The notes below the pieces were generated by a model. It saw only the letters and a list, made by a program, of their open reading frames with translations, ran no database searches and was not told where the DNA came from. 64,000 nucleotides of DNA, taken from positions 992,001 to 1,056,000 of the forward strand of contig NZ_JQIV01000006.1 of NCBI RefSeq assembly GCF_000746825.1. The letters run 5' to 3'. The DNA is from Carnobacterium inhibens subsp. inhibens DSM 13024 (lineage in GTDB: Bacteria > Bacillota > Bacilli > Lactobacillales > Carnobacteriaceae). This document shows positions 10,838 to 19,758 of this stretch, one piece after another (position 1 is the stretch's first letter; every line of letters starts with the position of its first letter). Made by a program: the position numbers and the translations under genes.

Positions 10838-11035
10838 ATGGAAAAAGATAACGGAATGAAAGATAAAGCTAAAGGTATTAAAGACAAGGTTGTTGGTGAA
10901 GCTAAAGATTCATATGGTGATGCAACAAACGACCGCAGCAAACAAGCTGAAGGTAAAGCTCAAAAAGCCAAAGGCGAAGTTCAAAAAAAAGTCGGTAAAG
11001 TAAAAGACGACTTAAATGATAAGAACGATAAGTAA
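10838..11035 (+). CDS. CsbD-family stress protein
   Basis: This 65-aa highly hydrophilic protein consists of Lys-, Ala- and Gly-rich repeats such as KDKAKGIKDK and QAEGKAQKAKG, typical of CsbD/YjbJ proteins. These are abundant general-stress proteins of unknown mechanism. The start is ATG 10838, 8 nt after AGGAGG; the in-frame TTG at 10832 is too close to that site. It is monocistronic, with a terminator following. Confidence 0.93.
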   Translation: MEKDNGMKDKAKGIKDKVVGEAKDSYGDATNDRSKQAEGKAQKAKGEVQKKVGKVKDDLNDKNDK

Positions 11036-11056
11036 GAATTAACTTTGTTTCCCCCT

Positions 11057-11085
11057 AAAGAGTACTGCTAACGTGGTACTCTTTT
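11057..11085 (+). terminator. Terminator after csbD-like gene
   Basis: AAGAGTAC pairs with GTACTCTT around a short loop and is followed by a T run. Confidence 0.8.
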
Positions 11086-11118
11086 TAACTTAACTTAAAT
11101 TAATCAGGAGGATGGGCA

Positions 11119-11868
11119 ATGGCTAAAATCTTAATTACCGGTGCAACAGGAACGATTGGTGAAGTACTAACCACTCATTTGAAAAAAAACCATGAATTAA
11201 CCTTAGTAGATATTGATTTTTCTAAATCTGATAAAGAACTTGTTAAAGGAACCACTACAAAAGAATTAGATTTATCTGTTTTAGATAACTGGAAAGGACT
11301 GCTAGAGGGTATTGAATATGTTATTCAACTAGCGGGGGATCCAAGTCCTGATGCGGAGTTTTATGATAGTCTTTTAGATTTGAATTACAAGCTTCCACAT
11401 AATCTCTATATTGAAGCTGCAAAAAGTGATTCGATCAAACGTATTATTTTTGCTAGCTCCATTCATGCTGTCGATGCTTACCCGCAAAATATCCAAGTCG
11501 CAACAAATGACCCCGTTCGTCCAGCTGATTTATATGGAGTGTCAAAAGTCTATTTGGAAGGTCTAGCGAGTCATTATGCTTTTACAACCGGGCTAGAGTC
11601 GATAGGAATTCGAATTGGCGATTTTAAAGGAGACGAACTTCCAGCATTAGATGCTCCTGAAGCTATGTCTAATTACTTATCAGGCAAGGATATGTGCCAC
11701 CTTGTAGATTGTTGTTTAACAGCTACATTAAACGAACCATTCATACTCGTTAATGGTATTTCAAATAACACTTTCCCACGTTTAGATATTGATCAGGCTA
11801 GAGTAGATATTGGCTATAAACCAAAAGATAACGGCTTTAACCTTCTTGGTTATTTTAACCAAAACTAA
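11119..11868 (+). CDS. NAD-dependent epimerase/dehydratase family protein
   Basis: This 249-aa extended-SDR-like protein has an N-terminal Rossmann motif TGATGTIG (residues 7-14), Asp at the end of the second strand (TLVDID, favouring NAD), and a catalytic Tyr-x-x-x-Lys in LYGVSKVYLE. AGGAGG lies 7 nt before the ATG. Family members act on nucleotide sugars or uronates; the substrate cannot be read here. It stands alone between two terminators. Confidence 0.88.
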   Translation: MAKILITGATGTIGEVLTTHLKKNHELTLVDIDFSKSDKELVKGTTTKELDLSVLDNWKGLLEGIEYVIQLAGDPSPDAEFYDSLLDLNYKLPHNLYIEAAKSDSIKRIIFASSIHAVDAYPQNIQVATNDPVRPADLYGVSKVYLEGLASHYAFTTGLESIGIRIGDFKGDELPALDAPEAMSNYLSGKDMCHLVDCCLTATLNEPFILVNGISNNTFPRLDIDQARVDIGYKPKDNGFNLLGYFNQN

Positions 11869-11883
11869 TTTTCATAAAGAAAA

Positions 11884-11914
11884 AACGGAGTTGGGATGAC
11901 CCCAGCTCCGTTTC
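11884..11914. terminator. Terminator between the epimerase gene and the AI-2E-type gene
   Basis: ACGGAG-TGGG pairs with CCCA-CTCCGT around an ATGA loop, placed between converging genes and followed by a T-containing tract. Confidence 0.75.
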
Positions 11915-11924
11915 CTATTCGCTT

Positions 11925-12470
11925 TTATTCCCATTCACTTGGATCACTATTACGAACCATTTTCACGTCATAAACAGCTTTTATAACGATTGCTACACCT
12001 GCTCCTATCAGTGCTCCCAAAGGCCCAAAAATAAGCATACAAACAATTGTCGAGATAAATGTATAAAGCGGTCTTACACCAATTTCTCTACCTGTAACAA
12101 ACGGTTCAGCAATTTGTCGAACCACATTAATAACGATATATACTAGTCCTAATTGCCAAGCAATCGTTGTATTTCCCATAAAGAAATGGATAAGTGCCCA
12201 TGGAATCATGATAATCCCGCTTCCTAAAACAGGAATAATATCTATAATAGCAATTCCTAAAGCCTTTATTCCCCAGAAATCAATTCCTATAATATAAAAA
12301 CCAATACATAAAAGAACAAACGTTAGAGCAGCTAATTTTAGTTCTGCTTTAAAGTAACCTTTGATTCCTTTTAACGATCGATAAAATATGTCTTTTAAAT
12401 CACTCATTCTTTTATCCAGCTCCGTTTCTCTTAAGTCATTTATTTCTTTTATTATATAAGAATTCAACAC
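11925..12470 (-). CDS. AI-2E/PerM-type permease, N-terminally short
   Basis: The 181-aa sequence matches only the C-terminal half of the AI-2E transporter (PerM) superfamily: the DIIPVLGS loop, the VRQIAEPFVTGREIG segment and the C-terminal FGPLGALIGAG helix. Family members are usually about 350 aa. The start is a weakly supported GTG at 12470. The upstream frame stays open into the pbuG terminator hairpin without an ATG, so this may be a truncated remnant rather than a complete transporter. Confidence 0.6.
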   Translation of the reverse strand: MLNSYIIKEINDLRETELDKRMSDLKDIFYRSLKGIKGYFKAELKLAALTFVLLCIGFYIIGIDFWGIKALGIAIIDIIPVLGSGIIMIPWALIHFFMGNTTIAWQLGLVYIVINVVRQIAEPFVTGREIGVRPLYTFISTIVCMLIFGPLGALIGAGVAIVIKAVYDVKMVRNSDPSEWE

Positions 12471-12507
12471 TTGTGTGATCCAACTTGAGTAGTATCTTTT
12501 AATGATA

Positions 12508-12563
12508 CAAAAAAACCATCTTAAACGCCAACAGTATGCTGCTGTCTAGGTTTAAGATGGTTT
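12508..12563 (-). terminator. Terminator downstream of the NCS2 permease gene
   Basis: AAACCATCTTAAAC pairs with GTTTAAGATGGTTT. The loop contains a second small hairpin (ACAG/CTGT), and an A-rich stretch on the plus strand gives the U-run for the minus-strand transcript. Confidence 0.88.
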
Positions 12564-12585
12564 ACTTAAAGTTGCTATTTTCTTT

Positions 12586-14046
12586 TTAGATAAACGCCAT
12601 AATCAAGAAGTTCAATACAAACAATAATGTTGAGATCCATAATACTGGATGAATTTCTTTTGTTTTTCCTTTGACCACTTTAACAATGACATAGAAAATG
12701 AATCCAGCAGCGATCCCATATGAAATACTATAAGATAAAGCCATAAAAATAGAAGCAAAGAATGCTGGAATAGCTTCTTCTAAATTATCCCATTTAATTT
12801 CTAAGAATGAAGACATCATCATAACTCCTACTAAGATTAAAGATGCAGATGTTGCTTGAGTCGGCACAAGTGCGACTAGGGGTGAGAATAAGCTTGTTAA
12901 AAGGAATAATACAGCTACAACAACACTTGTTAAACCTGTTCTTCCGCCGGCACCAATACCAGCTGAACTTTCAACAAAAGTCGTTGTATTAGATGTTCCA
13001 AAAATAGCACCTACAGAAGTTGCGATAGCATCTGCGAATAAGGCTTTATCCATTTTTGTTTTAAAACCAGTACTATTGTCTAATGCTACTTCATCTTCAG
13101 CACTAAAGATTCCAGTTTTACGACCCGTTCCAATAAATGTTCCAATTGTATCAAATACATCTGATAAACTAAAAGCAAAAATGGTCATAATAACTAATGG
13201 CAAACGTGACGCACTGCTGAATAGAGAAATCATCCCTTCACTACCAAACGCAGCACCAAAAGTCGTTCCTAGCTCTGAAAAAGCATTGCCTAATGAATTA
13301 GCTGGGTTAGATATCACTGATACGTCTACCACGCCCATCGGAATTCCGATAATCGTTGTAACAATGATCCCAATCAGAATAGCTCCTTTTACATTTTTCA
13401 CTAATAAAATAACGGTAATAATCAAACCAATCAAAGCTAATAAAGATCCAGGACTTGTAAAGTTAACTAACGCAGGTACAATCCCACCACCAGTTACGAC
13501 ACTCGAAATACCGTCTGAGTAAGAGGCTGTTGCATCAAAAGGAGCATTGTTGATTGTTTCGATATTGCCAGGTTCTGAAGTAAATTGAAGAAAACCTGAA
13601 TTTTTGATCCCTATATAAGCAACAAATACACCGATTCCAGCACTAATAGCGTGTTGCAGACTTTCTGGAATAGAACGAATAATCATTTTACGTATTTTTG
13701 TTACGGTGATCAATATATTAAATATTCCACAAAGAAAGACCATTGCTAAAGCTTCTTGCCAAGAAAATCCTAAAGCAAATACGACTGTATACGTAAAGAA
13801 TGCATTTAATCCCATACCAGGAGCTTGTGCATAAGGAACGTTAGCGAACAGCCCCATTACTAATGTTCCAATAGCAGCAGCTATTAAAGTCGATAAGAAA
13901 ACTGCTTGTGTAGGCATACCTGTTAAAGAAAGAATTGCCGGGTTGACAAAAATAATATAAGACATTGCGAAGAAAGTCGTTAGCCCTGCTGTAACTTCAG
14001 TACCTACCGTCGTTCCATTTTCTTTTAATTTAAAAAACTTTTCCAT
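12586..14046 (-). CDS. pbuG: NCS2-family guanine/hypoxanthine permease
   Basis: This 486-aa integral membrane protein has about 12-14 hydrophobic segments. It shows features of the AzgA/PbuG branch: the N-terminal TEVTAGLTTFFAMSYIIFVNP block, QAPGMGLNAFF, and SDVFDTIGT in the middle. It imports purine bases by proton symport. A guanine-type purine riboswitch lies in its 5' leader, supporting guanine and hypoxanthine as substrates and implying shut-off when purines are plentiful. The gene could equally be named pbuO. Confidence 0.93.
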   Translation of the reverse strand: MEKFFKLKENGTTVGTEVTAGLTTFFAMSYIIFVNPAILSLTGMPTQAVFLSTLIAAAIGTLVMGLFANVPYAQAPGMGLNAFFTYTVVFALGFSWQEALAMVFLCGIFNILITVTKIRKMIIRSIPESLQHAISAGIGVFVAYIGIKNSGFLQFTSEPGNIETINNAPFDATASYSDGISSVVTGGGIVPALVNFTSPGSLLALIGLIITVILLVKNVKGAILIGIIVTTIIGIPMGVVDVSVISNPANSLGNAFSELGTTFGAAFGSEGMISLFSSASRLPLVIMTIFAFSLSDVFDTIGTFIGTGRKTGIFSAEDEVALDNSTGFKTKMDKALFADAIATSVGAIFGTSNTTTFVESSAGIGAGGRTGLTSVVVAVLFLLTSLFSPLVALVPTQATSASLILVGVMMMSSFLEIKWDNLEEAIPAFFASIFMALSYSISYGIAAGFIFYVIVKVVKGKTKEIHPVLWISTLLFVLNFLIMAFI

Positions 14047-14220
14047 TTTACTATTTCCCCACTTTTTTTGGATTACAAAGTGAACCTTGATAGTTAAATC
14101 TACTGAGTTTCAGTTTTTCTACCTAACTGCTTTATTGAAGATATAATGACAAAAAAATTAATTAATCACAGTTACTCCAATGCATCTAATGTATCTCTAA
14201 ATAAACCAACTGAGTTTATC

Positions 14221-14296
14221 TAGAACCAATAGTCTGAACATTTACGGTGTCCGGTAGAAACTTAAAGCCCATATCGCTTAATTATATTCGGTTCTA
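14221..14296 (-). promoter_or_regulatory. Purine (guanine-type) riboswitch aptamer
   Basis: On the minus strand, TAGAACC and GGTTCTA close the P1 helix. Inside are the conserved core elements TATAAT, ATATGG, AAGTTTCTACC and CCGTAAA. The specificity base in GACTATT is C, which selects guanine or hypoxanthine, whereas adenine riboswitches have T. The leader runs about 170 nt to the permease ATG. A candidate hairpin (ATAAAC/GTTTAT) follows P1, but no clear terminator can be assigned. Confidence 0.95.
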
Positions 14297-14596
14297 AACA
14301 TTGCAAGTTAATTATAGAAGATAAATTTTTATAAAACAACACCAAAGTGGATATTACGTCAAATAAAACATTTCATTGTTCGTGTTTAACATTAATAAAA
14401 CTGTTATATAAAGGATTATTAACTATTTAATGGGTATTTTCTCTTATTTGTTTTTAATTCTTAACCGCTTTCTCTTTCAGTCTGTATATTCATAATAATT
14501 TTGAAAGAGTCTATTTTCTTTTACTAAAGGGTTTTCTTTTTTTATTTTTCTTTAGATACGTTACAATAGATTCAAAAGATACAGGAGGGATTTATT

Positions 14597-14824
14597 ATGG
14601 ATTTCACACAAGTAAAAGGATACAGTGAATTAGATTCAAATCAAATCAGCTGGTTGACCAACGTTTATGCGCAACACATGGATACATTGGACGATCCTCC
14701 TAAATACACTAAAGAAAATATTAAAGAAGTTTTATGGAACAATGATCTTCAAACAATGGATGTTCACTTTGATAATGGTGAGGTCGTTCATTACAGTAGT
14801 AACGGTGAGTGGAATTACGAATAG
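14597..14824 (+). CDS. Small hypothetical protein, 75 aa
   Basis: This acidic, soluble protein has no recognisable motif. AGGAGG lies upstream of the ATG, and a strong terminator follows. The C-terminal half (MDVHFDNGEVVHY...) looks like a small beta-rich module of the KTSC or similar type, but this is only an impression. It is a single-gene unit. Confidence 0.75.
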   Translation: MDFTQVKGYSELDSNQISWLTNVYAQHMDTLDDPPKYTKENIKEVLWNNDLQTMDVHFDNGEVVHYSSNGEWNYE

Positions 14825-14854
14825 TTTTTAGAACTTCATTCGATTAAGTCTGAT

Positions 14855-14911
14855 AAATAAACAAAGAACAGTGCAGAAATAACTTTTCTGCACTGTTCTT
14901 TGTTTATTTTT
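14855..14911. terminator. Strong bidirectional terminator
   Basis: A near-perfect 24-bp stem (AAACAAAGAACAGTGCAGAA with its complement) encloses a 7-nt loop and ends in a T run. Confidence 0.93.
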
Positions 14912-15007
14912 AATTTTAGTTCCTAGTTTAATAAGTAATAAAGAACAAATTTTTTTGATTTACCTATTTTCTTTTAAGCATCTTCCTTTTTCGATTGTTA
15001 AGAACGT

Positions 15008-15196
15008 CCACTCTTCTATGAAATGGCCTTCAACGAATAAGTGGAGCAGAAAATTAATGTCACTTTTTCATGAAACGGCTCTTCACGTATCAGTGAGTAA
15101 AAAATAACCTCCACTTTTCCGTCAAGACGGGGTTCACGTAAAAGTGATACAAAAAAAGTCTCACTCTCACTAGGAAGAGCAAAACTTTTTTTGTAG
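15008..15196. repeat. Tandem hairpin repeat array C, 50-52-bp period
   Basis: Repeat starts (CACT) fall at 15009, 15061, 15112 and 15162. Units 1-3 (15008-15044, 15061-15095, 15112-15146) are each closed by CACT...AGTG arms, the best being CACTTTT/AAAAGTG in unit 3. Each has an inner arm pair around TGAA...TTCA or CCGTC...GACGG. The fourth unit keeps only the 5' arm. It lies just downstream of the glutathione reductase gene. Confidence 0.75.
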
Positions 15197-15247
15197 CTAC
15201 TTTTTATTCCGTAACCCAACTTTACTTTCAATACTATTAGTTCTTAA

Positions 15248-16600
15248 CTAAGTCATTGTAACGAATTCTTCGGATCCAGTAGGATGAATCGCTACTGTAT
15301 TGTCAAAATCAGCTTTTGTTGCGCCCATCTTAATCGCTACTGCGAATCCTTGGACCATTTCGTCCAAACCTTTTCCAAGTCCATGCAAACCAACAATCTT
15401 TTCATTTTCACCTTGGCAAACCAATTTCATATATGTTTTTTGTCGATTAGCCGTTATAGAACTATGCATAGAAGTAAAAATAGACGTATACACTTTGATG
15501 TCTTCTTCTCCATACGTTTCTTTTGCTTCTTCTTCCGACATTCCAATCGTTCCAATCGGCGGATGGCTAAAGATAACTGTTGGAATGTTAGTGTAATCCA
15601 AAAATGCATTTGGTTTATTATTGAATAAGCGTTCAGAAAGTCGACGTCCAGCAGCTATAGCTACCGGCGTTAATTCAATATGGCCTGTCACATCTCCAAT
15701 AGCGTAAATATTTTTAGCAGTTGTATTTTGATATTTATCAACCTTAATGTATCCACCAGCATTTAATTCTACATCCGTTACTTCAAGGTTTAAGTCTTTT
15801 GTATTTGGTTGACGACCAATTGCCCATATAAGTGTATCTGTTGTATGAGTAGAACCATCTTCAAAATGGATCGTTAGGGTGCCATCTTCATTCTTTATTA
15901 CTTCTTTAGGAACAGAATGGATGTGCAAAGTTGCTCCTTCTCTAGCCATTGTTTCAACCAGTCCTTCAACAATGATTGAATCGAAGTTCCGTAATGGAGC
16001 ATGCTTTCTAACAAATAAATGTGTATCTGAACCCAATCCATGCAATACACCTGCTAATTCAACAGCAATATAACCTGCACCAATAATCGCTACCCGTTCA
16101 GGTAATTCCGTTAATTCAAAGAATCCATCTGAATCAATTCCATATTCTGCACCTGGAATTTTTGGCCACTCAGGACGTCCACCTGTTGCAATCAAAAAGT
16201 GATCAGCTGTTAATTGTTCACCATTTACTTTGATCGTATGTGCATCAACAAACTTCGCATACCCATTTATCAATTCAACTTTATTGTTGTTTAAGTTTTT
16301 TTGATAGATCGTGTGTAGACGTGAGATGTAGCCTTCTCTATTTTTTACTAATTTTTCAAAATTTAATTGGCGATCTTTAATTGAAATGCCGTAATCTTCT
16401 GCATACAATTTCATATCATCCATTATTTGAGCGCCATGCCACATAACCTTTTTAGGTACACATCCTACATTGACACACGTTCCGCCAATAGCATTTCCTT
16501 CGATCAAAGCAACTTTTGCCCCATGCATTCCCGCACGGTTAGCAGAAGCAATCCCACCGCTTCCTCCGCCAATTGCAATATAATCATAATGTTTACTCAT
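15248..16600 (-). CDS. gor: Glutathione-disulfide reductase
   Basis: This 450-aa FAD-dependent pyridine-nucleotide disulfide oxidoreductase regenerates GSH from GSSG using NADPH. FAD binds GGGSGG at residues 11-16. The redox pair is Cys42/Cys47 in [13 protein letters not shown], and the NAD(P) motif GAGYIAVE lies near residue 173. The C-terminal active-site base pair is His439/Glu444 in HPTGSEE. It is monocistronic by position, with the hairpin array immediately downstream. Confidence 0.95.
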   Translation of the reverse strand: MSKHYDYIAIGGGSGGIASANRAGMHGAKVALIEGNAIGGTCVNVGCVPKKVMWHGAQIMDDMKLYAEDYGISIKDRQLNFEKLVKNREGYISRLHTIYQKNLNNNKVELINGYAKFVDAHTIKVNGEQLTADHFLIATGGRPEWPKIPGAEYGIDSDGFFELTELPERVAIIGAGYIAVELAGVLHGLGSDTHLFVRKHAPLRNFDSIIVEGLVETMAREGATLHIHSVPKEVIKNEDGTLTIHFEDGSTHTTDTLIWAIGRQPNTKDLNLEVTDVELNAGGYIKVDKYQNTTAKNIYAIGDVTGHIELTPVAIAAGRRLSERLFNNKPNAFLDYTNIPTVIFSHPPIGTIGMSEEEAKETYGEEDIKVYTSIFTSMHSSITANRQKTYMKLVCQGENEKIVGLHGLGKGLDEMVQGFAVAIKMGATKADFDNTVAIHPTGSEEFVTMT

Positions 16601-16658
16601 TTTCTAAATCCCTGCTTTCTTTGTAATTTTCTATCTTCACTTCAGTTAATGAAGTGTT

Positions 16659-17513
16659 TTACTCTTTATTTTCATTTAATCCATCTAAGTTCCCCACTTG
16701 TCTTGAGGGCTCTTCAAAGTAAAGATAGTACCCGCCTAATTTATGACGGTATGATTCTCTTTCTATCCATGGTTTATGCTTGCCACAATAATGGATAAAT
16801 ACCACTTTTTGTTCTACCCACTCCAGAGAAAACTTTCGAGGAAAAACACGATTCAATTGAGAATAAAAACGCGCGTCAAGATTATAGATCTGCCAATCTG
16901 CTTCTTTGATTTCGTTCCAGTACAAATGATTGAAAATATCCTGATCTGGCAGTACTAACCGATTCTTATTCACTTTTATGGCAGTAAATATCTCCTCTTG
17001 ATTTCTTGTTTTTCGGATCAAAGTAAGATTCATTAGAATGACACCCGTATTAAAGTAATCTTCTGATGCTAATGTACCTAAACGTATATTATTAATAGGT
17101 TGGATCCATTTGGTTGCATAATCATGAGTCGTCGCTACAAATAACTTGCCTTCAAAATCTTGTTCATAAAATGATGAAAATGAACGTAAATTAATGATAT
17201 CAGGGTCAAGATACAAAACCCGATCCAATTCTGCTGGCAACACGAATGGAGCTAGTAAGCGATAATACATTTCTATAGAGTAATACCGATTCACAAAAAT
17301 TTCTTCTGTAAATAGATTCTTACAATCAATCGGGCAAAATGTATGTCCATTTTTAGTGATAAATTGTTGCAAATCTTCCAGTTTTTGTTCCGATATGCTT
17401 TGGTGCATAATATATACCGTAAACTTTTCTTTACTATTCGAATAAAAAATCGAACGAAGAACCGTGTACAGAGGAGGCAAATAATTTTCATTAAGTGTAA
17501 ATAATAGATTCAT
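16659..17513 (-). CDS. Glycosyltransferase family 8 protein
   Basis: This 284-aa cytosolic GT-A glycosyltransferase has the metal-binding DxD at 103-105 (YLDPDIINL) and a late HYCGKHKPW motif, both characteristic of family GT8 (LgtC/GspA-like galactosyl- or glucosyltransferases). It begins MNLLFTLNENYLPPL, as GT8 proteins often do. The acceptor is unknown, but the membrane-glycosylation operon nearby suggests a cell-envelope role. It follows its own promoter region about 60 bp upstream of gor. Confidence 0.9.
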   Translation of the reverse strand: MNLLFTLNENYLPPLYTVLRSIFYSNSKEKFTVYIMHQSISEQKLEDLQQFITKNGHTFCPIDCKNLFTEEIFVNRYYSIEMYYRLLAPFVLPAELDRVLYLDPDIINLRSFSSFYEQDFEGKLFVATTHDYATKWIQPINNIRLGTLASEDYFNTGVILMNLTLIRKTRNQEEIFTAIKVNKNRLVLPDQDIFNHLYWNEIKEADWQIYNLDARFYSQLNRVFPRKFSLEWVEQKVVFIHYCGKHKPWIERESYRHKLGGYYLYFEEPSRQVGNLDGLNENKE

Positions 17514-17789
17514 AACATTTCTCCTACATTCTGCTTCTCTTTTATAGTGTAACTTTTTTTATCACTTTTCTCTACCTTATATTGGTTAGAATCGTTTTTT
17601 TCTTACTAAAAAAAAGTAATTAACTTATTAAAGTATGAATGAAACGTCAAAATATTTCAATTAAAGCAGAGCATTCAGCCAAAAATGATTTATAAAATGG
17701 AGTTAAACCTGCCTACTATTTCTTTTTCTCTCCTCATTTATTGTATACTTATGATAGATTAGTAAAATTTATAAATAAAGGAGTTTCTT

Positions 17790-18368
17790 ATGAAAAAAGA
17801 TACATCATTTTATTGGACATTATTTATGTCTACTTTTACTTTGAGTGCTTTTACTTTTGGCGGAGGATATGTCATTGTCCCTCTTATGCAAAAGCGCTTT
17901 GTACATGAGTTAAAGTGGATCAATGAAGAAGAGATGTTAGACTTAGTAGCTATTGCTCAATCATCACCGGGACCAATCGCTGTTAATGCCTCTATTATAA
18001 TCGGTTACCGTATGGCTGGTATTCCAGGTGCTATTATTAGTGTAATAGGAACTTCTTTACCTCCACTGATAATTATTACGATTATTTCCTATTTTTACTT
18101 GGCTTTTCGTGATAATTCTATTGTAAATGCTGTTCTACTTGGTATGCAAGCTGGGGTGGCTGCCGTTATTGTAAATGTCGTGATCGGTATGGCAAAAGGA
18201 ATCACTAAAACCAAAAAAAACCTGCCTATTATTGTTATGATCCTTGCTTTTCTTGTAGCTTCTTTTACTTCTATCAATATCGTCATCATTTTAGTTATTT
18301 GTGGTGCGATTGGGGCGTACACGACTTATAAAGAAACGCATCTGACAAAAGGAGGCTTAAAGAAATGA
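17790..18368 (+). CDS. Chromate transporter family protein, first ChrA half
   Basis: This 192-aa protein is one half of the CHR superfamily, with the conserved FGGGYVIVPLM near residues 21-31, followed by SSPGPIAVNASI and five to six hydrophobic segments. Its stop codon overlaps the next gene's start (ATGA), so the two halves are translated together as a short-chain CHR pair. Family members export chromate or related anions; physiological substrate is uncertain in lactic acid bacteria. Confidence 0.92.
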   Translation: MKKDTSFYWTLFMSTFTLSAFTFGGGYVIVPLMQKRFVHELKWINEEEMLDLVAIAQSSPGPIAVNASIIIGYRMAGIPGAIISVIGTSLPPLIIITIISYFYLAFRDNSIVNAVLLGMQAGVAAVIVNVVIGMAKGITKTKKNLPIIVMILAFLVASFTSINIVIILVICGAIGAYTTYKETHLTKGGLKK

Positions 18369-18931
18369 TTTACTTGCAATTATTTTGGAGTTTCTTCCAA
18401 GTTGGTGCTTTAAGTTTTGGTGGCGGATATGCTGCTTTACCCTTGATACAAGAACAAGTGATTGAAAAAAATCAGTGGCTAACGAGTACAGAATATATTG
18501 ATATTTTAACCATTTCACAAATGACTCCTGGTCCAATAGCATTAAATGCTTCTACCTTTGTTGGAACTAAAGTAGCTGGAATTCCAGGTTCCCTTATTGC
18601 TACTTTAGGGTGTATCACACCATCCGTTATCATTGTATTATCATTGGCAGTCCTATATTATAAATACAAAGGATTGTCGTTGGTTCAAGGAGTGATAAAA
18701 GGATTACGCCCAGCAGTTGTTGCTTTGATTGCTTCTGCCGGTTTATCTATCTTACTGACAGCTTTATTTAATAGCGATTCTTTTCCAATTGCATGGGCTG
18801 AGATTGATTGGATTTCCTTGATTCTATTTGGTATCGGTTTAGTTTTGTTACAAAAAACAAAAATTGGTCCCATCTATATTATGCTTTTAGCAGGAGTTGC
18901 CAGATTGATTATTTCTAGTATCGTGCTTTAA
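18365..18931 (+). CDS. Chromate transporter family protein, second ChrA half
   Basis: This 188-aa partner repeats the family motifs (FGGGYAALPL near 18-27, MTPGPIALNAST) in a second CHR domain. The 4-bp ATGA overlap with the first half signals a co-translated heterodimer. AAAGGAGG inside the upstream gene serves as its ribosome site. Together the pair corresponds to one full-length ChrA. Confidence 0.92.
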   Translation: MIYLQLFWSFFQVGALSFGGGYAALPLIQEQVIEKNQWLTSTEYIDILTISQMTPGPIALNASTFVGTKVAGIPGSLIATLGCITPSVIIVLSLAVLYYKYKGLSLVQGVIKGLRPAVVALIASAGLSILLTALFNSDSFPIAWAEIDWISLILFGIGLVLLQKTKIGPIYIMLLAGVARLIISSIVL

Positions 18932-19008
18932 AATGAGATTTTTGTCTTTGATACTTCATAATGACCCTTTTTATTTTACATTTATTTGTCTAGAAAGAAG
19001 GTGGTTAA

Positions 19009-19716
19009 ATGTTTGAATTAGATAACGGTGAAATCTTTTTACGCTTAATTTTAGCGGTTTTATTTGGCAGTGCCATTGGTTATGAACGTGAGATCAAAGG
19101 ACATGATGCTGGTCTCAGAACTCATATATTAGTTTGTCTTGGAGCCTGTATCGTGACACTAGTTCAATTAGAAGTTACTTATAATACCGTTGAGATGGGC
19201 TTAAATAATCCAGATTTGACACAACTATTAAATACGGATATGACTCGGATGCCTGCGCAAATTATAAGCGGTATTGGTTTTCTAGGTGCCGGTACGATTA
19301 TTGTGACGAAAAAAAGTGTTACCGGACTAACTACAGCTGCTTCAATTTGGACAATTGCTGGCTTAGGTATAGCCATTGGAATGGGCAGCTACTTTTTAGC
19401 TTTACTCAGCTGTCTCATTATATTACTTGTTTTACTTGTCATTAGACGTATCTTTCGCGTTCAAAGTTCAAAACGAATTGAAATCTATTATGTCAATCGA
19501 AAAGAAACGAAGCAATTTTTAAATACTTATTTTGAAAGTATGAGAATCAATGTTCTTGGTTTAGACTATAGTGTGGATACAAATAATAAAGAAAATAACA
19601 GTTATGTCAACCTCTACACACTTAGTTTACCAGATACTAAACCAATCGCTTCTGTTGTTGAAGATCTTTCAGAATACGAACACATTCTTCGTGTCCATAC
19701 GTTAAGAGAAAACTAA
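19009..19716 (+). CDS. MgtC/SapB family membrane protein
   Basis: The N-terminal 135 residues hold four to five membrane helices with the MgtC signatures LFGSAIGYERE, GLRTHILVCLGA and ISGIGFLGAGTI. The C-terminal 95 residues form a soluble ACT-like domain. MgtC proteins are linked to low-magnesium and acid adaptation and to control of F-ATPase in pathogens. No Mg-responsive riboswitch is visible upstream. A strong terminator follows. Confidence 0.93.
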   Translation: MFELDNGEIFLRLILAVLFGSAIGYEREIKGHDAGLRTHILVCLGACIVTLVQLEVTYNTVEMGLNNPDLTQLLNTDMTRMPAQIISGIGFLGAGTIIVTKKSVTGLTTAASIWTIAGLGIAIGMGSYFLALLSCLIILLVLLVIRRIFRVQSSKRIEIYYVNRKETKQFLNTYFESMRINVLGLDYSVDTNNKENNSYVNLYTLSLPDTKPIASVVEDLSEYEHILRVHTLREN

Positions 19717-19758
19717 AAAGCCTTGGAAGAGAGAACATCCTCTCTTCCAAGGCTTTTT
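19715..19758. terminator. Bidirectional terminator between mgtC and yfhO-like genes
   Basis: GCCTTGGAAGAGAG pairs perfectly with CTCTCTTCCAAGGC around a 6-nt loop, with A and T runs on both sides. Confidence 0.95.

Noticed and set aside
15016-15231. Minus-strand ORF of 71 codons downstream of gor
   Set aside because: It is produced by the ~51-bp hairpin array, starts at a TTG without a ribosome site, and its apparent 17-residue peptide repeat follows from the DNA repeat.
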